Below, piece after piece: positions 47,906 to 60,089 of a DNA stretch of 64,000 nucleotides; positions within the stretch are counted from its first letter, which is position 1; each line of letters opens with the position of its first letter. The DNA comes from Glandiceps talaboti (lineage: Eukaryota > Hemichordata > Enteropneusta > Spengelidae). The position numbers were made by a program, and so were the translations under genes. Where the stretch lies: contig NC_135556.1 of the NCBI RefSeq assembly GCF_964340395.1, positions 6,775,001 to 6,839,000 on the forward strand, written 5' to 3'. The notes under the pieces were generated by a model that did no database searches, was not told the origin of the DNA, and worked only from the letters and a program-made list of their open reading frames with translations.

Positions 47906-49214
47906 TGGTCAAATTTGTTAACGAGTAACTTATCGTGGTAGGGGTTTGCAATTTAAGTAAATAATCTTCAGATGCTTTAATGACAAGTGAATATCAAATG
48001 ACAAGTTCCAACATGTCTAACCAACTTACTGTAAAATTTGAAACTTCTATTAAACATTTGAAAACAAACACGATATTAAAGTGGAATGGACTTGTTTGAG
48101 TTGTAGCTTTATCGTTGATCAAAAGCAGATATACCACGTCCTATAATATGGAAGAAAATTATTGAACAGAATAAATCTAGATCGTAATAATGTATGTAAT
48201 CTTATTATAGTCAAAGACTACGTCGCTTTTGAGAGTGACTTCTTCCGTTGATATGACTTGTGTACCGGTACGTTGGAATTCACAATACGTATATAAATGT
48301 TTTATAATAAGTGATGCGAGGTCAGTACATGACTTCTTGTTGTCATTAGTTTCAAGTTCAAACATCAGATATATGAATGCCAAGAGGGTCACTCTATGCT
48401 TGTTTTATGTTTCTTGCCAGTGTTCTGTTCTGGCCATAGAAGATGGCAGTAGTGTTTTACCGTTTGGTCAGATTCAACGAATATAGTGTGGGTCGGATCA
48501 TGAGAAACATACTTTAGACGCCACCCCTATATTTGTGAAATATTGGTTTGAGTCTGACATACATCGAAGACTTTAAATAGAGGCACTAAACTAGTTCAGG
48601 GTTACTAGTCAAAGGTAGGTTCTTTTGTCGACGATATTAATAGTCCAAATTAACAGAAATGAAGATGTGACAAAAGACAATATTCTAGATCTGTATGTAC
48701 ATACAACGGAGATCACGTGAATCTGCGGACTGGGTGGATATATACCATTATACATTGTGGTGTACCTCAACAAGGATGGGATTATCACGTTTTTCTGACA
48801 ATTACTTCTTTAGATCTGCGAATTATAAAGCTTGAACGCTTCTATTCTATGTAGCTGGTACTTACTGGAGGTTAAAAGCTTTTTATTTTGAAAGACGACA
48901 AAGCATTTAAGGACAGAAGACGGTTGTGGTGCTAGGGAATTCTGCAGTCGGAATAGTACCGTAAGGCTAATTGTTTCCACACTAGTTTACTAAGTTTGTA
49001 AATGTTTATGTGGTTGACTGCTAGAACAATGTGTATTATAGTTTGAGCTTTTTTCGCACTATACTTGTCTGGAGGCTACGAGTGGTATCGAATTTTTTGT
49101 TACTCGAAGCCTTGGATATTAATTTTAGACTAGCACTGCACTGCACTGGCTGTAGTTTACATGTAATACAAAGTGTACGAGGATTCGCCCTTGTTGAAAT
49201 ATTACAATGTAAAA
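47906..49214. other. No gene recognised
   Basis: Short open frames only, none with flanking splice sites and recognisable protein composition. Confidence 0.45.
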
Positions 49215-49520
49215 CATTTTTAACACCGCCTCCCTATGACACGTAGTTGTTAGAGCTCAAGATTAGTCAGGAGATCCTGGGTTCGAATCCTACTACAGAC
49301 AGGGAATTTTTCGATATTTTTAAGGCATTTGTTGTTGCCCACTATCATTACCGCCATCACAATGAGTTTGGGTTTGTATATTAGTAAATCTCAGATGTCT
49401 GTATTTGGATCAGTATTGGGCGATCGAGCTGAAGGCCAGAACTCCCAAAGCCTAGATGACGCGGCTGTTCCTCCTTTACTACTGTGAGACCCGCTCCTCT
49501 CCGGGCCTCGTAGTGAATTC
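49215..49520 (+). mobile_element. tRNA-derived SINE (family C)
   Basis: B box GGGTTCGAATCC at 49279-49290 and an A-box-like segment near 49244. The body includes GAGCTGAAGGCCAGAACTCC and AAAGCCTAGATGA, which recur inverted at 58020-58075. Confidence 0.75.
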
Positions 49521-50925
49521 ACCGTATTTCACTGATATGCTATGATATCACTTTACAATGGTGGCAGTGGTGGGATGTTGTAGCAGTGTGATTTGTAACT
49601 GGTGGCAGCGGCCGGATCGTGCTAAAATCACAAAATAATGCAAATTTAGATAAGCAACTGAGCCAATGTAAAGCGTGACCGTCTCCTAATTTTCATTTTT
49701 TAAAATGTGACCCTCCCCGAGGACAAATTTGTAAAAAGTGACCCCCCCCCCCCTAATTCCCTCCCCCCCCCCCATAATTACTGATGGTTCCCTAACCATG
49801 TCTCACTGACAATGACATGCTTCGGGACATATCTAGTAGTGGTCTGAGATAATACTGATAAAGCAGCCCGTCTACTCACTTGATGGTTCATTATATCGCC
49901 AAAGCAAGAACTAAAAAAGCATTTCCATTGACCCCTGAACAATCTTCGCTTCGATATTTGCTGTCTAATTTATGCCAAGTGTCGTAATATTATTCAATAC
50001 AGAAATCTTGAACAATATTTAATTGTTAATTGTTCCCACCCAAAGTCCTGGTGGTTATTTCAGAGCCTATGTTTTGTTCAGTCTGTGTAGTTAGTATGTT
50101 ATGTAACTGAGTCAACATGTTGTTTCTATAAATGAGTGATTACGTGTTATTGTAAATGTATGTAATAAATGGGTGAAGTAAAGTTAGGCCCATAAGTGTA
50201 GTCCATATGTTAGTGTACACCTGATAGTATTGAAAGAGGTAAGGTTCTTTTTAATACACTGAATCGAAGCATTCCTACCTGCTGTCCGTTTTCAAAGTAC
50301 ATTTTGTATTGGAATGTTTACAGGTGGCTAAACTTAACTAAGTATGCACGCTTCCGAATGAATCTTGTTTTCTATTTATATAGAAACACTGACTACCAAG
50401 TTAGAGGATTCTATTGCATAAAAAGGGAGTGATATCGTACACGAATGTCGTATCTTGCAGACTACCCAGTTCTCCGATGGAAACGGCAATACACGGATCG
50501 ATCTGCAATGATGTGATAGCAATCTGGTTAAAACTGAAATAACATTTTAATATGTCTTTATTTACTTCGATATATTTTTGTTGCGGTCGTTTTGTCGTCA
50601 TAGTCTATCGTATCGCATAGGAAAAGGCGCTCAGCTCACCGCCGGGCTGAGACAAGAACGGCAACTGCATGCACAAAGAACGACAATATAGTACACCAAA
50701 GGTCACTCGGGTTGTGGCCCAAAACTGAAATTCTATGTTTGTTGTTTATTCTTTTCTGGCTATATCCTCACGAAAACAAACTGAATATAGAGAAAAATAT
50801 TTTCTAGGTTGAATAAAACAATGAAGTCTTACATAAATTTGCAAAATTAAATTACATTTACCATAGGTAATTAGCATTTTTAGCACATCTGAACTTATAT
50901 AATTAGTGCTATGCACATGGTGCGG

Positions 50926-50927
<2 letters not shown>

Positions 50928-50989
<62 letters not shown>

Positions 50990-50990
50990 C
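50928..50990. repeat. (TCTG)n microsatellite
   Basis: About 15 TCTG units. Confidence 0.95.
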
Positions 50991-51147
50991 GTGTCAAAAG
51001 ACAAAAGTGATAAACATGCAAAGCTGTATGCAAATATGCCTGCCAACAAGACCACGCCCACAGTAACAACCAAATGATGACATGCATTGCAAAGCTGACA
51101 GCAGGGATTAATAGACAAGGAGGTAGACATTTCCAAAAATGAACATA

Positions 51148-51152
<5 letters not shown>

Positions 51153-51235
<83 letters not shown>
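51153..51235. repeat. (TA)n microsatellite
   Basis: About 40 TA units. The flanks (CAACAAGACCACGCCCA at 51045 and CAACAACACCACGCCCATAA at 51242) are similar direct repeats. Confidence 0.95.
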
Positions 51236-51483
51236 CCCTAGCAACAACACCACGCCCATAACAACAGCCAAAACTGAATAATGACAAACGAAAAAATACT
51301 ATTCTTTGAAATATTTATACCATGTAGAGTAGAAAAACATCTCATTATAACAAAACATGCTGTGAAGTGCTTGTTTGGATTCCTCATGAAATAAAAATGG
51401 CTTCTTTTGCCTTCCATGAAAATGTACTTTTTTCTTCAATAGGTACCAATTGGATCGCAGCACTAAGCTGAAAGAAGTGTAAG

Positions 51484-51549
51484 ATGAAAGTATTCATACT
51501 ATCTTTTGTTCTACTTGGACTGTACATAAGCAGATGTGTTGCGACCTGT
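51484..51549 (+). CDS. Nicotinamidase exon 1: signal peptide
   Basis: 22 codons, hydrophobic throughout, ending VATC before donor GTGAGT at 51550. An upstream acceptor-like site (TTCAATAG, ending 51442) suggests a 5' non-coding exon border, so the promoter may lie further upstream. Confidence 0.85.
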
Positions 51550-54500
51550 GTGAGTAACTTTCCGTTATTGTGTACTTTTTTAGTTTTATCATGTTTGTTT
51601 CATTTTGTTGTACATGTATGCTCAGACCACTAAGTGGTCTGAGATGTATGACATGTTCCGTCCACTGCAGCTACCGTTCATTGAAATGGTATTACGTAAT
51701 ATTCGTGGAATTTTCTTTGACTACGTACAAGCCATAGACCGTACAAACGTACGTACGTACCCCCCCCCACCACCACCACCACCACACGCGCGTACGTACT
51801 TACGCACGCACGCACATACATACATACATACATACATACATACATACACACACACATACACACATACATACATACATACATACATACATACATTTACCTG
51901 CTACGCTTGTCACATCAAATTCACTTAACTGTTTTAAGAACAATCTAGACTCTCTCTGGGAACACTGGAAATATTCTACGAACATTGACTTCTCACTACG
52001 GCCATAAGGACATGGATTGACACTATTTTAAATTTAATTTGTTTTGCGGACCAGCTCATAGGCTATTAGCCTTACCTAGCTGTTATTATGATATGATATG
52101 ATACATACATACATACATACATACATACATACAAAAATGTACATGCATACACGCATACACGCATACATACATACATACATACATACATACATACATACAT
52201 ACATACATACATACATACATACATACATACATGCATACATACATACATACATACATACATACATACATACATACATACATACATACATACATACATACAT
52301 AGATGATATGCGTGCGTGAATGTACTGTTGTGATTTGTAATAACTGTACATTGACCTATTAATAATACTGATAACTATACATACTCATTTTGATATCAGA
52401 ATAATTCACCAGTCACAGCTCTCCTTGTAATTGATGTACAAAATGACTTCATCAACGGTTCACTGGCATTGAAACACAGTCCAGCAAACCAAGATGGCTA
52501 TGAAGTTGTTCCAGTTATCAATAAATTATTAGAAGATATTAAGTTTGATGTGGTGGTGTACTCTAAGGATTGGCATCCAGCAAACCATATCTCATTCTAT
52601 GATAACCTAAACCTTCGACCATTGCACTCTTCATCTCAGGTAAGACTATGTATTGGTGTGTATATGGTTGGAATTTACGCATCCAAACTTAACCATATCA
52701 TTTTCTCATTGCAAGTTGATAGTTAGTGCATGCATATATGATATGCACGTGCACAAGCATACACTGTCGACATTTCGACTGTTTGGTATACATTTACCGA
52801 TGACTCTCGAGACCGACCTCTCGCGATGTTTTACAGCTAGCATTATTAACAGTGAGTGTATGGATAAATAGATGCACGCAGATCCTAATTAATTAATTAA
52901 TTAATTATTCACACTTACTTATTTATTCATTTGTGAAAGAATCGCGAAATGAAAGCCCAACTAATAAATGAAATAAATATGCATACTTGCTCATACATGT
53001 ACATATTGAATGGTGTACATTTGTAGTTGCAACACGATCTGCGCTCGGTAGCTCAAGGTTGCCGAACAAAAGTCGACGATGTCAGCACCGGACCTCTGGT
53101 GCATCTTGAGCAAGCTCTCGCGGCCTGTGGTCGCTTTTAAAGTTTACAGAATTGCCCGATGGTTTAGTACCTAGACTAGTGTGTGTACGACTTTCGTCAC
53201 CATGTATGTGCTTCATATACCTGTGTGCAAACTTTTGTAAGGGTATAACCCATATTCGTTGATTACTTATCTTGCTTTACACCAGATCTCGGCAGGAGAT
53301 GCACAGATGTTCGACGTGGTAACGTTTGCTGGACCACCAGTAATGGAACAAACACTATGGCCAACACACTGTATTCAAGAATCGTGGGGATCGGAGTATC
53401 ACAAAGATTTGACCGTAAGTTTAGCATTTTTATAGACATAATCCGGGAGGGGGGGGGGGGGGCTCATAAAAAGTTATGTGTTTCATCTGAAAATTCCCCA
53501 ATCCATGGGGATCAATAGCCGGGGATCATACTCTAAAAATACCTTTACAGCATCAGAGTAAAGGTAATTGGCGATTGCTTGTGTATAGAAAGAGAATCGA
53601 AGCTGCTTGTCGCGTGTCTATAAACTCATGGTATCATGCAAAACATTAATTAACATAAATGAATATCTGCATATGGTAAATGATAATAACTACGGTACAT
53701 GTGTCGAATACTATTGTCATCTCAGGTTGTCTGAGTCACAGAATTTTCCGGCATATTAGCAATTTGTTAGAAGTTATTACCACCTGTACGTACCTCATCA
53801 TGTACCTACATACTCTTTATACTCGACTTTTAAATTGAATGTTTACGCTATATCAAGCTGGCTGCAAAATTTCAACTCAATCTTAACAGGTCCTAGACAA
53901 CCGTGTTGAAATCCTGAAAGGAACCAATCCAGACCTGGACAGTTACTCAGCTTTCTGGGATAACAAGAAATTATCAGAGACGACACTAGAGGGCGCACTT
54001 AAAAATCGAAGTGTAACCGATGTCTACGTCTGTGGACTGGCATACGATTATTGTGTAGGCTCTACGGCGATAGATGCTGCGGATTATGGATTCCGCACTG
54101 TTGTAATTGAAGATGCTGCTCGTGGTGTTGCCGATGTCACTATAGCCGCAATGAAGATCCGGATGACAGAAGCTGGAGTTACATTTGTGAACGCTAATGA
54201 TGTAAGTTTATGTAAATACAATACATGTGCCACGGTCCGGATCATAAAACTTTTGAGCACAGCCTTGAGTCACTTGTGGGTGAGCTAATATTCTATTCCA
54301 GGATATTAATATTCTAGTCTAGGATTATCACAATACAAACTAATGACGTTATTAAGCGATATTCAAAAAATACCGTTCCCTGTGATTGCTCCAGAATAGC
54401 GATCGCCTAATAACGTCACTATTTTGTATTATGATCATCCTAGACTAGATTATTACCATCCTGGAATAGAATATTAACTTACAGATGACTGCACATAAAA

Positions 54501-54808
54501 GCGAATATTTTGTTATGCTTTTGAAACATAATTTCAGGTTCCCAACCATCACTTATACGTCTTTGTTAGTCTTTTTTTCTATAATTATTCAAATTTGTGG
54601 AAGTGTAATTCTCATATATTCCTACGAAACTAAATTGAAGTGAAGAAAAGACGACCCTGCTCAGTAATGTTCATCACTAAATATTAATCCGTTTGATATG
54701 TTACAGGTCAATGCTGAGATGGAAACTTGTGGTGCAAGCTATCTCACCTATTCTACGAGGATGGGTTTTGTACTGTTGCTGGCTTGGCTTCTGTCAGTAT
54801 ACGTTTAA
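51484..54808 (+). CDS. Nicotinamidase (isochorismatase-like hydrolase), predicted secreted and possibly GPI-anchored, 5 exons, complete
   Basis: Exons 51484-51549, 52400-52639, 53286-53414, 53890-54201 and 54707-54808 join in phase 0 to 282 residues. Nicotinamidase converts nicotinamide to nicotinate and ammonia in NAD salvage. The catalytic triad is present: Asp34 (LLVIDVQNDF), Lys155 (EILKGTNPDLDSYSAFWD) and Cys200 (VCGLAYDYCVG). So are the metal ligands Asp79, His81 and His85 (KDWHPANH). GPPVMEQTLWPTHCIQESWG is typical of animal nicotinamidases. The start is firm: an in-frame TGA lies five codons upstream. Residues 1-20 are a signal peptide (MKVFILSFVLLGLYISRCVA). The C-terminus has CGAS, a short polar spacer, then a terminal hydrophobic run GFVLLLAWLLSVYV with no cytosolic tail, as in GPI-attachment signals; a tail-anchor is the alternative. 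Enzyme call is firm; localisation is inferred. Confidence 0.95.
51748..51893. repeat. (ACGT)/(CCA)/(CATA) mixed microsatellite in nicotinamidase intron 1
   Basis: GTACGTAC, C-run, CCA repeats, ACGC and CATA tracts in succession. Confidence 0.95.
52103..52301. repeat. (CATA)n microsatellite in nicotinamidase intron 1
   Basis: About 45 CATA units with a few interruptions, ~100 bp before exon 2. Confidence 0.95.
52400..52639 (+). CDS. Nicotinamidase exon 2: catalytic Asp and metal ligands
   Basis: 80 codons after acceptor GATATCAG. It carries the nucleophile-activating Asp34 and the D-x-H-x3-H metal site (residues 79, 81, 85). Donor GTAAGA. Confidence 0.95.
53286..53414 (+). CDS. Nicotinamidase exon 3
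   Basis: 43 codons. It encodes FDVVTFAGPPVMEQTLWPTH and CIQESWGSEYHKDLT, the animal nicotinamidase signature around the active-site lid. Donor GTAAGT. Confidence 0.95.
53890..54201 (+). CDS. Nicotinamidase exon 4: catalytic Lys and Cys
   Basis: 104 codons. It contains Lys155 in the KGT motif, the DSYSAFWDN loop and Cys200 in CGLAYDYCVG, followed by the last core helices (STAIDAADYGF, IEDAARGV). Confidence 0.95.
54267..54490. mobile_element. Palindromic MITE W in nicotinamidase intron 4
   Basis: Arms GCTAATATTCTATTCCAGGA ... ATTCTAGTCTAGGAT and ATCCTAGACTAGA...CCTGGAATAGAATATTAA, with a GACGTTATTA / TAATAACGTC inner pair. Confidence 0.85.
54707..54808 (+). CDS. Nicotinamidase exon 5: hydrophobic C-terminal tail
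   Basis: 33 codons and TAA. After VNAEMETCGASYLTYSTRM comes a 14-residue hydrophobic end. Typical cytosolic nicotinamidases stop after the core domain, so this tail is an extra. Confidence 0.9.
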   Translation, partial: VNAEMETCGASYLTYSTRMGFVLLLAWLLSVYV

Positions 54809-55027
54809 GATGCAAAACAGAGTTCAATATACAAGGAAAACACTGCAGGATGACGTAGTCATGATGACGTAATCAAACAGTGACGCATTTTCATCCGAAG
54901 TAATCACATAAAAACATAATATTATGCATTGCATAGAGTATGACGTCATACTACAGACTATATGAACCTCACGTCATCAAAGAGACTAGAGTAGTCTTCC
55001 TGTTAGAATTCAAAGTGATTTTGTTGT

Positions 55028-55033
55028 ATTAAA
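55028..55033 (+). promoter_or_regulatory. Candidate poly(A) signal of the nicotinamidase gene
   Basis: ATTAAA lies 220 nt after the stop and is followed by T-rich sequence. It is the first canonical-type hexamer seen downstream. Weak evidence. Confidence 0.3.
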
Positions 55034-55089
55034 TTTTGCATCTTCTTAAGCTCTTAGAACCATCTTTTGCTGATTATTTTTCAATTTTT

Positions 55090-55423
55090 TAAAGTGAATG
55101 AGGAAAGGTATCTATTTTTTATTTTCAATTTACAAAACAATTTTATCATGGCCTCCAACTTGAAAAATCACGTAAACAAAACTTGCCAGGTCCTCGTTTG
55201 TAACTCTGATAAATTGCAGTTCGAAGATTAATGAATATTTAAAACGTTTGTTATTGTACGTACACATTTTTTAATTTTTTTAAAATAGCTTTTTGCAATG
55301 TATTGAGTTACAAACACAGACTTGGTCTATGTTTTTCCAGATTTATTTTTCAAGTTGAAGACGCCATGATAAAACTGTTCAAATACCCAAACCTCTTCCA
55401 TGTGGCCACTTTAATACTTACAT
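55090..55423. mobile_element. Palindromic MITE (TTAAAGTGGCC family), copy 3
   Basis: The body shows ATCATGGCCTCC, TTGTAACTC and its inverted partner GAGTTACAAACACAGACTTG; the right end is TGTGGCCACTTTAA. It lies 280 bp after the nicotinamidase stop. Confidence 0.8.
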
Positions 55424-56344
55424 GTATTTACATCGAATAGGGAATTTGCAATCCAGACTGCGCATGCTCAGATACAAAGGATTATGGGATTTTCGGTGGT
55501 TATCATAATACCTAATCTGGAGCTACCGATAAAATAAACCCCGCAATGATCAGGGTGACTATGAATTGGTTATTTGTGGTTACAAACAATGTAACATTAT
55601 TGTTTACAATACTATTGGATTAGTATTTATTATCACATTTCCCATGATGCAACATTCAACATGGCGGGTTTGCAAGTTCCCTATTTAATGTGATCTAACT
55701 GCAAGCACATAAAATTATCTAGACTCGCTGATATCGTTAGCAACCCCGCAAAGGTCACGGTGGAATCAATCACATATATACCAGTATTTATTTTGCCTTT
55801 ACTACTCTACCTAACCATGCACTGGTATTTACCTACACGATAATACCTATTATTTGGTAATGTTTTCCCGCCAAATAAGAACTTTTTGCACTTGAACGCA
55901 ACGTTCGTTCATGATTGCATGAAGGCATTACAGTTAATTTATATTGTACTAACTGTCAATTGACAGATAACATGGATCCAATAGGGTACGAAACGGTATG
56001 GTATAAACACTAGGTATCTAAATACACACTACTTGACCACCCATCCATACAAGGAACCAGATATAGTCATTTAGTTTGGGGTCAGAAAAGTTCCCCAAAA
56101 CAATTTGATAGCACCAAACGGGACTTCGGGCACTTCTGGGGTAACAACCTGTCGAGAAATGTGCATTTCGAATATTTTTTATTTATGTCTAACAGTTATT
56201 ACTAGTCAAGGTGTTCAAATGAACAAACTCAATTTTCTGAATAACTTTTTAAGAAAAAGTCAATATTTATTATTAACATTATTTGCATCACGCTACAAAG
56301 ACTTGTAACTGTGAGTACTGAATGTATTTTGGTTTGTATTTTTA

Positions 56345-56432
56345 GGGAGTCTGTAAGTACGCTGTGATGGGGCGCCCCCACACATCGATCAATCGAGGGA
56401 CGGGCGGCGCATGTCGAAACAGCGATGACTAT
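56345..56432. mobile_element. Second copy of the 91-bp MITE family, decayed right end
   Basis: AGTCTGTAAGTACGCTGTGA, GGGCGCCCCCACACATCGAT and TGTCGAAACAGCGATGACT match the 32732 element. Confidence 0.65.
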
Positions 56433-57359
56433 TAATATACCCTGCAAAACCTTAGCCCGTTCACAAGTATTTCCTTCCCATGATATTCCAATGTGTACAT
56501 TTAATCGCGCATCGAATGAAATACAATTTATGGAACCCGATTTTCTTGTCATTGATAACAGTTTCTAATGTTTCGCATACTACATGTGTAAAACAAGATA
56601 AGCAGCATTGCTGATATCAAATCTACTGTTTACGCCCCCCCCCTCCTCAACCCCAGGCAGTAAGCTTACATAGTAGCATTATAACCATAGTATAGTATGG
56701 GTCAACGAAATATGCTCTTTCAGGTTTCCGACATGTGGGTTGAAGACGTGTGTCGCGAAACCTCGAAGCGCATATTCCAGAGCTAATAAGCTTATATGGC
56801 CGTATATAAATAAGTCACGTGAGTGTTTTAACTGCAAGAACGTAAGAAATTAGTTCATTACAATATGATATAAATTTCACTAAATAATTAGATTATTTCA
56901 TCCTTTCTTTTATCGATCAATTCGCGATATGCCATATCTTGTACAGAGCACGATTGGAGGTAGTACTCATATCATACTTTACCAAAAGAAGAATATTTCT
57001 AATTTTCGTTTATATTGATTTATATTTGTACATTTTGTTAATGCATTTATATCGATTGAGTTGTATTTTACATTCATTTAAATGTAATTTTGCATTGCTT
57101 TATTGATAAAGTCGAAATATCTTTATAGTTAGTTGACGAAGAATTACAGTATTTCTCCCAATGAGTGTATTTGGTGTGGCTTTAGATCTTTTTGATCGCT
57201 AAATTGTTCTTATTATGACTTACAGCTGTGAAGTTTGAGGTTATGGAATTGATAGCAAAAGAAATATTCTTGATGATGTTAGTTTTTCTTTTATAGATAT
57301 TTACTTGGTTGTTCTAAGAAGACATTCATTTCTGTTTTATTTTTGTATACATTACCATT

Positions 57360-57770
57360 TTTATTTATTTATTAAACTTCGACAATAAGTCAGGGGAAAA
57401 AGTCGCACAGGTGGCAAGCACCTATATAAGAGCAACCCTCCACATACAACAAATGGATAAACAAACAAGAACATATTAAAAACAGTAAATACAATATATA
57501 AAAAAATATACACTAAAGAATAACATACGAGAACAGAATTAAGAAATACGACACTTGGCACAATGACATCGATTGACCCATGTGCAAGTATTAAAAGACA
57601 AAAAACTATTTTCCAAAAGATTTCTATAAAATATACGGAGATCGTTTTTATATGAGTTGACACTTACTGCAAACGACAAGTCCGATTTGACTGGGCAAGC
57701 GTTCCATGTATAAAATATTCTGTTAAAAAATGACTGTCGGAATGCTTCACTGCGAAATTGTGGCATTTTC
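57360..57770 (-). pseudogene. LINE 3' end (RT C-terminus and 3'UTR)
   Basis: Minus strand: FRQSFFNRIFYTWNACPV, then LRIFYRNLLE and CTWVNRCHCAKCR with a stop near 57541. The W-N-x-LP-like and C-x-W...C-x-C..C-R ending is found in several LINE ORF2 proteins. The ~180 bp after the stop, ending in an AATAAATAAATAA run at the low-coordinate edge, looks like the 3'UTR. Confidence 0.65.
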
Positions 57771-57974
57771 AGTAAGCTATCATCGTCTGAATTGAAATGT
57801 ACATATTTATCAATATTAAGATCGTAATCGTTATTTATACATGCTTCCTATGGAATGTTGTTTTTAAGCAATAAACCACTTCCTGGGGCTGGTTTATTAT
57901 ATTATACCAGTATATTGGAAAAATCGGAAACAAGATAAGAACTAACGTTTTCTGGTTTCATTTGCCCCCCCCCC

Positions 57975-58285
57975 CCCATATGAATAGGAGCGAGTCTCAT
58001 CATAGTGATGTTGACCTTAGTCCTAAGGTTGTCAGTTGTGCGCTCATCTAGTCTTTGGGAATTCTGGCCTTCAGTTCAGCCAATTTAAATCAAAACACGA
58101 CAGAAGTATTGATTTGATACAAACACAAACTAATTGTGGTGGTAATAGTGGGAAATAACAAATACCTTTAAAAACTATCAATGTGATGGGATCTTATACT
58201 ACAGAAAAATTCACTGTTCTAGTCGGATTTGAACCCAGACTACTAATCTTTAGCGCTAACAACTTCGCCACAGGAGGCAGCAAAT
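57975..58285 (-). mobile_element. tRNA-derived SINE (family C), inverted copy
   Basis: Minus-strand copy of the 49215-49520 element: B box at 58224-58235, the GTGATAGT/ACCACCAC central region, and the CTGAAGGCCAGAATTCCC and CTAGATGA segments. Confidence 0.75.
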
Positions 58286-59600
58286 GTTTAAAATGTTTTT
58301 TCATCGGAATGTTTCCAAAGCGGAAGGGTCATATTTTAGCGAAGGAATTGAAAGTGGGTCACTTTTTTTTCTTTTTAGGGTGAGGTTTTTTTTGTTTTGT
58401 TTCTCATCTCCAATGGAATAGTCAGGCGGGTCGGGCGGGCGAAATAAAAAAGGGGGGGGGGCAAGAAAAACAAATGTATTTTTTCAGTTCTATTCTCTGT
58501 CCTTTCTGTCCTGTTAGTCTCTATACAACTTCATTTCTCTTCTCTTTATTGAATTCCTTGTTACAAGTCTCTTTCCTTCATTTTAGCAAGGTTGACAAGT
58601 CTGTAGAACAACTTTGTAAGAAGATGATTAAATGCTTATCATCCTGATGGGTGTATATCTGTAGCCATGAACTATTGTGTGATTTTATCAGGAGTACTAA
58701 TACATTCGTCCTATTAATCAAAGTGGCATTGCCATCGCTAACAATGTTTTCAAGTTATCCAATTTGAACTTTAGTATGTAACTTTTTGAAACACTTACGT
58801 GATTGTCATCAGTGTGCTAGATGAATTTTCATTTATATAAACCATTACTTCTATGAAACATTTTTCTTCAGTGTGAACTTGTCAAAATAATCCACCAGAT
58901 AACATGTAAACATTTCTAGAACTCAGAACCCCTTTGGGATTTACTGTTTAAAAGTAATTAAAAGTAATAATGTAAACATCGGAATGTCTTCAAAGGTCAT
59001 GCATGTCATGGGTCATGAAACGCTATGGAGTCGGTCATTTCCCTGATAATACAACTAATTTAAAGCTAAAAACTGGTCAAGGAATTAGGAATGCAGTATG
59101 ACTTTTACCAATTTTAAGCATAATTTTGAAAATGATGGAAATATTCTGAGCTATTATTACATTGCAGCAAAATGTACCGCGTGACAGTATTAATTTTGAG
59201 CCCTGTCCCTCATCAAACCTCAACGGCTTCTGCCATGATGAAAGACACATGCTGCTCTGACGTAACAAAGGGGTTGGTGGGTGGGTGGGTGACTCGAGAG
59301 GGGGGGGGGGGGTTAGACGGCGGTGTTCTGCCAAGGTTTCCAACAAGTGGGGACACAGGCCCCTTGGTTCCAAAACGTGGTGTCATTTGACAGGGAGTGG
59401 GGTCAATTATAATTGTCTATGAAATATTCATATAAATTATCTCAGACCACTATAGAGATACTGTGGTCTGAGATATTCCATTACGTATAGACCATTACCT
59501 AACTACATTAAAAAATTCTAACAGTTCCCAGTAAGCTATTTTTTTAAAATGGTGTACTACACATTACACCTTAGAAAAAGAAGGCAATTAAGATTATGTA
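58286..59600. other. No gene recognised
   Basis: Contains G-runs (58450, 59298) and a 20-nt inverted pair TCTCAGACCACTA/TGGTCTGAGATA at 59440-59475. Confidence 0.45.
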
Positions 59601-59608
59601 ATTTTAAG

Positions 59609-59724
<116 letters not shown>

Positions 59725-59781
59725 CTCGGTGAGTATCAATCTGCTAAGACAGTGCTCTATACCGCAGTGGCAGAGCGTAAT

Positions 59782-60012
<231 letters not shown>

Positions 60013-60089
60013 TATGAATGATATATTGTTTAGAAAGATTGGACAGCCAGGTAGTCACAATTTTTAATCTGAATATCAATGAATAGCAG

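Noticed and set aside
48229-48486. Plus-strand 85-codon frame
   Set aside because: No recognisable domain, no supporting splice partners, and a frame of this length is expected by chance.
50401-50601. Minus-strand 66-codon frame (MTTKRPQQKYIEV...)
   Set aside because: Reasonable composition and a possible donor (CTG|GGTAGT), but no homology recognised and no partner exon found; not strong enough to call.
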